From Cereibacter changlensis JA139 (lineage in GTDB: Bacteria; Pseudomonadota; Alphaproteobacteria; Rhodobacterales; Rhodobacteraceae): DNA of 51,576 nucleotides. Positions 45,059 through 51,576 of this stretch are shown here, one piece after another (position 1 is the first letter of the stretch; every line of letters begins with the position of its first letter). The notes beneath the pieces are model-generated. The model did no database searches, had not been told where the DNA came from, and saw only the letters and a program-made list of their open reading frames with translations. The position numbers and the translations under genes are program-made. The stretch spans positions 1 through 51,576 of the forward strand of contig NZ_PZKG01000019.1 of assembly GCF_003034985.1 (NCBI RefSeq), in the 5' to 3' direction.

Positions 45059-46161
45059 CTGAACGTCTTTCGCGGATCGAAGGCGTCGCGGATGCCCTCG
45101 AAGATGAAGACCATCAGGCTCAGCATGATGGCGAAGGCGAAGAAGGCGGTGAAACCGAGCCAGGGCGCCTGCAGGTTCTGCTTGGCCTGCAGCGTCAGCT
45201 CGCCCAGCGACGGCGCGCTGGCCGGCAGGCCGAAGCCGAGGAAGTCGAGCGCCGCGAGGCTGCCGATGGTGCCGGTGATGATGAAGGGCAGCATGGTCAG
45301 CGTGGCGACCATCGCGTTCGGCAGCACATGGCGGAACATGATCACCCGGTCCGAGACGCCCAGCGCCCGTGCGGCGCGGACATATTCGAAGTTGCGGGCG
45401 CGCAGGAACTCGGCCCGCACCACGCCGACGAGCCCCGTCCAGCCGAAGAACACCATCAGCCCGACCAGCAGCCAGAAGTTCATCTGCCAGATCGCCGCGA
45501 CGATGATGATGACATAGAGCGACGGGGTGGAGCCCCAGAGCTCGATGATGCGCTGGAAGATAAGGTCGGTCAGCCCGCCGAAATAGCCCTGCACCGCCCC
45601 CGCCGCGATGCCGATGACCGAGGTCAGCGCGGTGACGATCAGCGCGAAGGCGACCGAGAGCCGGAAGCCGTAGATCACCCGCGCCAGCACATCCCGCGCC
45701 GTGTCATCGGTGCCGAGCCAGTGCTGCGCATCGGGGGCCGAAGGCGCGGCCCCCCCGATGTTGTTGATCGTGTTGTAGCTGTAGGGGATCGGCGGCCAGA
45801 GCATCCAGCCGGTCTGCACCGGCTGGCCGTCCACCGTGCCGCCCTTGGCCTCTGCCATCACCCCCTCGGGATCGTCCCAGCAGGCCTCGCTGCCGGCGGC
45901 GACGATCAGGCATTGCACCTCGGGATCGCGATAGGCGGCTTCGGTCTGGAAGTCGCCGCCGAAGGCCGTCTCGGGGTAGAAGCTGCGGATCGGCAGGTAA
46001 TACTCGCCCTTGTAGTTCACGATCAGCGGCTTGTCGTTGGCGAGAAGCTCGGCGAAGAGCGACAGGCCGAACAGCAGCGAGAACACCACCAGCGACCAGA
46101 AGGCCCGGCCGTTGGAGCGGAAGTTGCGCCAGCGGCGCTGGTTCAGCGGCGACAGCGCCAT
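45055..46161 (-). CDS. yejE: Peptide ABC transporter permease (YejE-like)
   Basis: The 368-residue permease begins with an N-terminal helix, has a periplasmic insert of about 100 residues (YLPIRSFYPETAFGG to HWLGTDDTARD), then five helices with the inner-membrane loop RAARALGVSDRVIMFRHVLPNA that contacts the ATPase. The long insert is characteristic of YejE. It begins one base after the yejB stop. Confidence 0.93.
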   Translation of the reverse strand: MALSPLNQRRWRNFRSNGRAFWSLVVFSLLFGLSLFAELLANDKPLIVNYKGEYYLPIRSFYPETAFGGDFQTEAAYRDPEVQCLIVAAGSEACWDDPEGVMAEAKGGTVDGQPVQTGWMLWPPIPYSYNTINNIGGAAPSAPDAQHWLGTDDTARDVLARVIYGFRLSVAFALIVTALTSVIGIAAGAVQGYFGGLTDLIFQRIIELWGSTPSLYVIIIVAAIWQMNFWLLVGLMVFFGWTGLVGVVRAEFLRARNFEYVRAARALGVSDRVIMFRHVLPNAMVATLTMLPFIITGTIGSLAALDFLGFGLPASAPSLGELTLQAKQNLQAPWLGFTAFFAFAIMLSLMVFIFEGIRDAFDPRKTFR

Positions 46162-47247
46162 CTAGCCCCTCGTCTCGAAATCGATGCGGGGGTCGATCCA
46201 GATATACATCAGGTCCGCCAGGATCCCCATCAGCAGCCCCATCAGCCCGAAGACGAAGAGCGTGCCGAAGATCACCGGATAGTCCCGCGCCACCGCCGCC
46301 TCGAACCCGAGCCGCCCCAGCCCGTCGAGCGAGAAGATCGTCTCGATGATCAGGCTGCCGCCGAAGAAGACCGAGACGAAGACCGAGGGAAAGCTGGCGA
46401 TGACGATCAGCATGGCGTTGCGGAACACATGGCCGTAGAGCACCCGGCTCTCGCTCAGCCCCTTGGCCCGCGCCGTCATCACGTATTGCTTGCGGATCTC
46501 CTCGAGGAAGCTGTTCTTTGTCAGCAGCGTCAGCGTGGCGAAGGCCGAGATGGTCGAGGCCAGCACCGGCAGGGTGATGTGCCAGAAGTAGTCAACCACC
46601 TTGCCCCAGAGGCTCAACTGGTCCCAGTTGTCCGAGGTCAGGCCGCGCAGCGGGAACCACTGCCAGTAGGAGCCGCCCGCGAAGAGCACCAGAAGCAGGA
46701 TGGCGAAGAGGAAGCCGGGGATCGCATAGGCGATGATGATCGCGCCGGAGGTCCAGGTGTCGAAGCTGGACCCGTCGCGCACCGCCTTGCGGATGCCGAG
46801 CGGAATCGAGACCATATAGGCGATCAGCGTCGACCAGAGCCCGAGCGAGATCGAGACCGGCATCTTCTCCAGCACCAGATCCACGACCGAGATCGAGCGG
46901 AAATAGCTCTCGCCGAAGTCGAACTGCAGGTAGTTCCACATCATCGTCAGGAAGCGTTCCAGCGGCGGCTTGTCGAAGCCGAACTGCCGCTCCAGATCGG
47001 CGATGAACTCCGGCGGCAGGCCGCGCGAGCCGACGTAGCGTTCATCCGAGGCGAAATCCTGCGCGCCCCCACCGGCGTCGCCGCCGCCGCCGATGGTCTG
47101 GAAGGCGTCGCCGCCGCCCTCGAGCCGGGCAAGCACCTGCTCGATCGGGCCGCCGGGCACGAACTGGGTCAGGACGAAGTTGATGACCATGATGCCGAAC
47201 AGCGTCGGGATGATCAGCAACAACCGCCGGAGGATATAGGCGCCCAT
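46162..47247 (-). CDS. yejB: Peptide ABC transporter permease (YejB-like)
   Basis: The 361-residue permease opens with the family start [27 protein letters not shown] periplasmic insert rich in Gly and Asp follows (about 40-100), then five helices and the ATPase loop [23 protein letters not shown]. It pairs with YejE to make the channel. The yejA gene ends 19 bases upstream. Confidence 0.94.
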   Translation of the reverse strand: MGAYILRRLLLIIPTLFGIMVINFVLTQFVPGGPIEQVLARLEGGGDAFQTIGGGGDAGGGAQDFASDERYVGSRGLPPEFIADLERQFGFDKPPLERFLTMMWNYLQFDFGESYFRSISVVDLVLEKMPVSISLGLWSTLIAYMVSIPLGIRKAVRDGSSFDTWTSGAIIIAYAIPGFLFAILLLVLFAGGSYWQWFPLRGLTSDNWDQLSLWGKVVDYFWHITLPVLASTISAFATLTLLTKNSFLEEIRKQYVMTARAKGLSESRVLYGHVFRNAMLIVIASFPSVFVSVFFGGSLIIETIFSLDGLGRLGFEAAVARDYPVIFGTLFVFGLMGLLMGILADLMYIWIDPRIDFETRG

Positions 47248-47266
47248 ATGGGGGAACTGCTCTTTC

Positions 47267-49189
47267 TTATCGCAACACGCCCGCCGTCTTCAGCGCGGCG
47301 GCTTTGTCGGCGTTGTACCACCAGAAGGACAGTTCGCCCAGCGCATAGGGCGGCAGCGTCTCGGGATGCTCGTACATGTCGTAATAGGCGACGGTATGGG
47401 TGCTCTTGTACCATTGTGGTATCCAGAAGCGCTCGGCGCGCAGCACCCGGTCCAGCGCCTTGGTCGCGGCGGTCAGCTCGTCGCTGGTCTCGGTCGCCAG
47501 CACCACGTCGATCAGCCTGTCCACCGCCGGGCTCTTCAGCCCCATCATGTTGAAGCTGGACACATCCGCCGTGCCGGAGCCGTAATGCTGCTTCAGCTCG
47601 GAGCCGGAGATGTAGTTGGTCATGGCGTTGCCGACGGCGATGTCGAAATCGAAGGCCGGCGGCCGGCTGCGGCTTTCCATCTGGGCGTTGTCGACCCTCG
47701 TCATCAGCGCGTCGACGCCCAGCGCGCGCAGGTTCTCGACATAGGGGTTGATCACCCGGTCGAAGGTCTGGCTGTCGTTCAGGAACTCGACGCGCAGCAC
47801 CTCGCCCGCCGCGTTGCGCCGGAGCCCGCCCTCGCCGACCGGCCAGCCCGCCGCGTCCAGCAGGGCGCTGGCCTTGCGCAGGTTGCCGCGGTCGAGCTGG
47901 CGCGGGCCGGAGGTGGGGGCCATCACCGGCGGATCGGTCAGGATCGACGCGGGCAGCAGCCCCTCGTCCACCAGCGGCTTCAGGTAGGCCGCCTCCTCCG
48001 GCGAGGGAGGACCCTCGGCCTCGAGATAGCTGTTCTCCCAGAGCGAGTTCACCCGCTCGTAGATGCCATAGAACAGCGTCTCGTTCGACCATTCGAAGTT
48101 GAACATCAGCCCCAGCGCCTCGCGCACCCGGGGATCCTGGAACTTCTCGCGCCGCAGGTTCATCATGAAGCCCTGCCCGGTCGCCTTGGCGCCGGAGTGC
48201 AGCTCGGCCTTCACCACGCCGCCGTTCTGCACCGCCGGGAAGTCGTAGCCGGTGGCCCAGAGGATCGCCGAGGCCTCGTTGCGGAAGGTGTAGCTGCCGC
48301 CCTTGAAGCCCTCGAAGGCGGCGTTGTAATCGGCGTAGTATTCGATGCGGATCGTATCGAAGTTGTTGGTCCCGCGGTTGATCGGCAGGTCCGCGCCCCA
48401 GTAATCCGGGTTGCGCTTGTAGACCACCGATTGGCCGATGTTCATCCTATCCAGCAGATAGGGGCCGGAGCCGAGGAAGGGCGTCAGGCTACTCTCTTCC
48501 AGATCGAGGTTGTTCGCCTCGTAATGCGCCTTCGAGATCACCGGCAGCCCGCCCACGTCCTGCGGCAGGTCGCGGGTCGGGATGCCCGGCTTGAAGGTGA
48601 ACTTCACCCGGTGATCGCCCAGCGCCTCGGCGCTTTCGACCTGTGTGGCGAAGATGGTGCGGAAATCGGTCAGGCCCTTGGCCAGCAGCGTCTCGTAGGA
48701 GAAGACCACGTCGGCGGCGGTCAGCGGCGTGCCATCGGAGAACCGCGCCTCGGGCCGCAGGTTGAAGATCACCCAGGACCGGTCCTCGGGATATTCCAGC
48801 GTCTCGCAGAGCAGGCAGTAGGCCGCGCCGATCTCGTCGGCGGTGCCGGTGAGGATGCTCTCGAGGCTGATGTTCGACAACGCCGCCGCCCGGCCCTTGA
48901 TCGAATAGGGGTTCATCGAGTCGAAGCCGCCGAAGGTCCATTCGGCGATCTCGCCGCCCTTGGGCGCCTCGGGGTTCACGTAGTCGAGATGGGTGAAATC
49001 CGCCGGATACTTCAGGTCGCCGAAGGTCGAGATGCCATGCGCGGTGATCACCGCCGGCTCCTGCGCCCGGGCGGCGACCGCCCAGCCCGCCAGCGCCAGC
49101 ATGCCGAGACCCGCCACCAGCCAAGGCCGCGCGTCGGGACGGTCAGCGACCCTGACCTCGATACGCGACGTGCGGTGCTGTCTCTTCAT
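47267..49189 (-). CDS. yejA: Periplasmic peptide-binding protein (YejA-like)
   Basis: The 640-residue receptor has a long signal peptide (hydrophobic core [19 protein letters not shown], cut before QEPAV). The SBP_bac_5 fold follows: [12 protein letters not shown], then [19 protein letters not shown] and [11 protein letters not shown]. The ATG at 49189 has GGGGGAGA 6 bases upstream. YejA-type proteins bind peptides such as cell wall or peptide-antibiotic compounds; the ligand here is not known. It heads the yejABEF operon. Confidence 0.93.
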   Translation of the reverse strand: MKRQHRTSRIEVRVADRPDARPWLVAGLGMLALAGWAVAARAQEPAVITAHGISTFGDLKYPADFTHLDYVNPEAPKGGEIAEWTFGGFDSMNPYSIKGRAAALSNISLESILTGTADEIGAAYCLLCETLEYPEDRSWVIFNLRPEARFSDGTPLTAADVVFSYETLLAKGLTDFRTIFATQVESAEALGDHRVKFTFKPGIPTRDLPQDVGGLPVISKAHYEANNLDLEESSLTPFLGSGPYLLDRMNIGQSVVYKRNPDYWGADLPINRGTNNFDTIRIEYYADYNAAFEGFKGGSYTFRNEASAILWATGYDFPAVQNGGVVKAELHSGAKATGQGFMMNLRREKFQDPRVREALGLMFNFEWSNETLFYGIYERVNSLWENSYLEAEGPPSPEEAAYLKPLVDEGLLPASILTDPPVMAPTSGPRQLDRGNLRKASALLDAAGWPVGEGGLRRNAAGEVLRVEFLNDSQTFDRVINPYVENLRALGVDALMTRVDNAQMESRSRPPAFDFDIAVGNAMTNYISGSELKQHYGSGTADVSSFNMMGLKSPAVDRLIDVVLATETSDELTAATKALDRVLRAERFWIPQWYKSTHTVAYYDMYEHPETLPPYALGELSFWWYNADKAAALKTAGVLR

Positions 49190-49304
49190 GCCGTTCTCCC
49201 CCTGTCCGGTCCGGGCTTGCGCCACCCGATCTACAATCATGTAGGTAAAACGTATCTTGTCGATGGCTCAAGTTGCGATTGCGTGAAGCGTCGGCGGCGG
49301 AACG

Positions 49305-49328
49305 CAAAAGGCCGCCCCGAAGGACGGC
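49305..49328 (-). terminator. Terminator of the cytochrome c gene
   Basis: On the minus strand GGCCGTCC-TTCG-GGGCGGCC is followed by TTTT, 24 bases after the cytochrome stop. A UUCG tetraloop and a U run make this the clearest intrinsic terminator in the window. It also shields the yejA promoter region. Confidence 0.88.
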
Positions 49329-49351
49329 CCTGCGACGCGATATGCGGTCGA

Positions 49352-49864
49352 TTACGGCAGCGTCGCCAGATAGGCGACCAGATTGGCGCGATCGGTGTCC
49401 TTGGGCAGACCGGCGAAGGTCATCTTGGTGCCGGGGACATAGCCCTTGGGGCTGGCCAGGAACGCGTTCAGTTCCTCGCCGTTCCAGACCTTGTCGGCAT
49501 GGGTCAGCATCGCGTCGGAATAGGCATAGCCGGCGATCGAGGCGACCTGGCGATCGACCACGCCGTTCAGGTGCGGGCCGGTGGCGTCGCCGCCGTCGAC
49601 CTTGTGGCAGGCCGAGCACTTGGCGAAGACCTTCTGCCCGGCGGCCGGGTCGGCCGCGGCCAGCAGATCGGCGAAGGGCACGGCCTCCGCGGCTTCCTCG
49701 GCCGGGGCGGCGCCGGTGTCGATCACATAGGCCTGCTGTTCGTCCTCACCATGCCCACCACCAACAGAGTACAGGGTCTCCCCGGCCCACCCGCCCAGGA
49801 GAAACACCAGCAGCGCGCCGCAGCCCGCGCCAACCACCTTGGTGCTAGTCATCGTGTCGAACAT
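49352..49864 (-). CDS. Membrane-anchored cytochrome c (c-y / c-552 type)
   Basis: The 170-residue monohaem cytochrome has an uncleaved N-terminal membrane helix (about 9-30), an acidic, alanine-rich linker (about 40-65) and a class I cytochrome c domain. The haem site is CSACH (83-87) and Met148 in GTKMTFAG is the distal ligand. This is the layout of cytochrome c-y of Rhodobacter and CycM/c-552 of Paracoccus, which link the bc1 complex to oxidases. I use the ATG at 49864. A cbb3 oxidase is a likely acceptor. Confidence 0.92.
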   Translation of the reverse strand: MFDTMTSTKVVGAGCGALLVFLLGGWAGETLYSVGGGHGEDEQQAYVIDTGAAPAEEAAEAVPFADLLAAADPAAGQKVFAKCSACHKVDGGDATGPHLNGVVDRQVASIAGYAYSDAMLTHADKVWNGEELNAFLASPKGYVPGTKMTFAGLPKDTDRANLVAYLATLP

Positions 49865-49969
49865 GTCGCGTCCACCTCTGGCTTCCAATCCGGGGGTATC
49901 TACCTGCTTCCCCCCCTCCCTTTCAAGGTGTAGTAGCGAAAACCTACGCGCAAGTTACGGGGTTTTGAG

Positions 49970-50818
49970 GTGCAGCAGGTCACGACAACCGGACGGATCG
50001 CCTTTCAGGGCGAGCTTGGAGCCTATTCGCACGAGGCCTGCCGCCAGGCGCGCCCGGACATGGAGGCCGTTCCCTGCCGGACCTTCGAGGATGCGATCGA
50101 ACTGGTGCGCGGCGGCGAGGCCGATCTGGCAATGCTGCCGGTGGAGAATTCCACCTATGGCCGGGTGGCCGACATCCACTCGCTGCTGCCCGGTTCGGGG
50201 CTGCGGATCATCGACGAGGCCTTCGTCCGCGTCCACATCAACCTCCTCGCCCTGCCCGGTACGCCGCTGGAGCAGATCGAATCCGCCATGAGCCATACGG
50301 TGCTGCTGGGCCAGTGCCGCGGCTTCCTCAAGACGCACAACCTGCGCGCCGTCACCGGGGCCGATACCGCGGGGTCTGCCAAGCTGGTGGCCGAGTTCGG
50401 CGATCCGAAGATGGCGGCGCTGGCCTCGGAACTGGCGGGCGAGATCTACGGGCTCGACGTGGTGGCGCGGCAGATCGAGGACCAGTCGAACAACACCACC
50501 CGCTTCCTCGTCATGGCGCGCGAGGCCGACTGGACCCGGCGCGGGCCGGGCAAGATGGTGACGACCTTCACCTTCCGCGTCCGCAACATCCCGGCGGCGC
50601 TCTACAAGGCGATGGGCGGCTTCGCCACCAACGGCATCAACATGACCAAGCTGGAAAGCTACATGGTCGGCGGGTCGTTCATCGCGACCGAGTTCTATGC
50701 CGACATCGAGGGCCACCCGGAAGACGACAACGTCGCCAGGGCGCTGGACGAGCTGCGCTACTTCACCAGCCAGCACGAGATCCTCGGCGTCTACCCGGCG
50801 CACCCCGGCCGCGGCTGA
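49970..50818 (+). CDS. pheA: Prephenate dehydratase
   Basis: This 282-residue monofunctional enzyme turns prephenate into phenylpyruvate for phenylalanine. The catalytic domain has FQGELGAYSHEA, LPVENSTYGRV and the hallmark NNTTRFLV. A C-terminal ACT domain (about 195-275) with FRVRNIPAALYKAMGGF and the KLESYMVGG loop should bind phenylalanine for feedback control. The start is GTG at 49970, with ACGGGG 7 bases before. There is no chorismate mutase domain. Confidence 0.96.
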   Translation: MQQVTTTGRIAFQGELGAYSHEACRQARPDMEAVPCRTFEDAIELVRGGEADLAMLPVENSTYGRVADIHSLLPGSGLRIIDEAFVRVHINLLALPGTPLEQIESAMSHTVLLGQCRGFLKTHNLRAVTGADTAGSAKLVAEFGDPKMAALASELAGEIYGLDVVARQIEDQSNNTTRFLVMAREADWTRRGPGKMVTTFTFRVRNIPAALYKAMGGFATNGINMTKLESYMVGGSFIATEFYADIEGHPEDDNVARALDELRYFTSQHEILGVYPAHPGRG

Positions 50819-50824
50819 GGCGGC

Positions 50825-51289
50825 TCAGGCGCGGCGGAAACGCTCCTCGATATCGGCGGCGAGACGGGCGACCTGATGCTCGTAGCGCTGGACCAGCTTC
50901 GCCTTGCCCAGCTTCACCGAGTGCAGCAGCACCCGCGCCGAAAGGCTGCGCGGCCGCGCCTCGGAGATCACCACCACCCGGGTGCGGCGCGGGCCGAGCT
51001 CCAAAAGCTCGATCTCCAGCGTGGCCTCGAAGGACCCGCCGGCGCCGGTGAAGAGCAGCTTCTGCGGCGCTTCCAGCACGGCCAGCCGCACCTCGCCGCT
51101 GCGCAGCTTGCCGCGGTAGTCGATCTGCACCTGCCAGCCCATGCCCGGCTGCGCCGCCGTCAGCCCGTCGGTGCGCTGCACATCCGCGCCCCGGCGCAGC
51201 GCCGCGCGCTCCCAGCTGTCGAAATCGCAAAGCCTTCCGAAGACGAAGCCGATCGGCGCCTCGACATCTTCCCGCGTGCTGAGCCTCAT
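50825..51289 (-). CDS. SRPBCC-family ligand-binding protein
   Basis: The 154-residue protein has the START/polyketide cyclase-like pattern: an opening strand and helix (REDVEAPIGFVFGRLCDFDSW), a run of beta strands with WQVQIDYRGKLRSGEV and LEIELLELGPRRTRVVVISEARP, and a long C-terminal helix ending in ERFRR. Such barrels bind hydrophobic ligands; none can be named. It converges with pheA across only 6 bases. Confidence 0.8.
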   Translation of the reverse strand: MRLSTREDVEAPIGFVFGRLCDFDSWERAALRRGADVQRTDGLTAAQPGMGWQVQIDYRGKLRSGEVRLAVLEAPQKLLFTGAGGSFEATLEIELLELGPRRTRVVVISEARPRSLSARVLLHSVKLGKAKLVQRYEHQVARLAADIEERFRRA

Positions 51290-51325
51290 CCCGCCTCCTC
51301 TCCTTGCGAACTCCCGTGACGCACC

Positions 51326-51576
51326 TCAGTCCAGCCGGTCGGCCAGCCAGGCCGCGATCAGGAAATGCGCGATGGCCCCCTTGCGCGCCGGCCGCACCTC
51401 CGGATGGGCGCCGGCCATCACCGTCACCATCTCCTCCCGGCTGATCCAGCGCGCCTCCTCCAGCTCCACCGGGTCGAGGGTGATCGCATCGGTCAGGGCC
51501 TCGCCATGGCAGCCGATCATCAGCGAGGCCGGGAAGGGCCAGGGCTGGCTGGCGAGGTAGCGCACCGCGCCGACCC
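51326..51576 (-). CDS. nudC: NAD(+) diphosphatase NudC, C-terminal part
   Basis: The last 83 residues are visible, continuing past the window edge. The piece VGAVRYLASQPWPFPASLMIGC is the NudC signature SQPWPFPxS that follows the Nudix box and sets NADH specificity. The end, EEARWISREEM and AIAHFLIAAWLADRL, fits the family. NudC cleaves NAD(H) and removes NAD caps from RNA. The Nudix box and zinc finger lie outside. Confidence 0.88.
   Translation of the reverse strand, partial: VGAVRYLASQPWPFPASLMIGCHGEALTDAITLDPVELEEARWISREEMVTVMAGAHPEVRPARKGAIAHFLIAAWLADRLD

Noticed and set aside
49231-49244. CTACA-ATCA-TGTAG inverted repeat before yejA as an operator
   Set aside because: It is a short 5-base arm repeat with no known match, so it is not claimed as a site.
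43589-49933. Several 600-850 codon plus-strand frames opposite the yej operon
   Set aside because: Antisense shadows rich in His, Arg and Pro, with no motif; the yej genes form a standard operon.

Overview
The window is a GC-rich alphaproteobacterial chromosome segment, almost certainly from a Rhodobacteraceae (Rhodobacter/Paracoccus-like) species. The main evidence is the arrangement hemN / fnrL / usp / ccoNOQP / ccoGHIS with FNR boxes in its control regions, a membrane-anchored cytochrome c of the c-y/c-552 type, a short RpoN without an acidic region II, and very GC-rich codon use throughout. No intergenic stretch exceeds 300 bases; the longest is the ccoP-ccoG gap of about 240.

Region 1 (1-3863) is the right-hand end of an integrated element. 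It holds leftward phage-like genes (one broken by two frameshifts), then rightward small genes including a compact C5-methyltransferase-like protein, then a large serine recombinase. The reading frame of the recombinase runs into, and stops inside, an elongator tRNA-Met gene on the other strand. The other end of the element lies outside the window.

Region 2 (3962-12000) is leftward core and accessory metabolism: an orphan hydantoinase/oxoprolinase A-type protein, rpoN, a flavoprotein-SelD fusion with the tRNA 2-selenouridine synthase SelU, and an ArgE-type deacetylase. Region 3 (12060-16900) is a leftward inositol-type operon: a TIM-barrel isomerase, sugar-binding protein, permease, ATPase and IolG dehydrogenase. 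A GGAA-N6-TTCC palindrome sits on its predicted -10 box. Two small genes (DUF2945 and a phage-like protein) follow.

Region 4 (17643-23006) has an FtsX-type ABC exporter pair divergent from the esterase TesA, then an FAD-linked 2-hydroxyacid dehydrogenase. Region 5 (23041-26794) clusters the haem genes hemC, hemE and hemF around an unknown exported protein. Region 6 (26911-31995) holds a lipoprotein, an SDR protein lacking the catalytic lysine, an RsmC-type methyltransferase, ClpS, a HAD phosphatase and a DD-carboxypeptidase with a SPOR domain.

Region 7 (32055-43276) is the micro-oxic respiration block: the cbb3 oxidase structural genes ccoNOQP, the assembly genes ccoGHIS, a universal stress protein, the oxygen sensor FnrL, and oxygen-independent HemN. 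Four FNR boxes sit where an activator would be expected for ccoN, usp, hemN and ccoG. Together with aerobic HemF they form an oxygen switch for haem supply and terminal oxidase assembly. Region 8 (43454-51576) holds a yejABEF-type peptide importer, the membrane cytochrome c that could feed electrons to the cbb3 oxidase, prephenate dehydratase, a SRPBCC protein and the end of a NudC-type Nudix hydrolase.

I saw no CRISPR array, rRNA or insertion sequence. Most of the window is ordinary core genome. The points most worth a second look are the recombinase/tRNA overlap, the SDR with cysteine in place of lysine, the operator-over-promoter layout at the inositol operon, the geometry of the FNR boxes, and a rare-codon island on the iron-sulfur motif of hemN.
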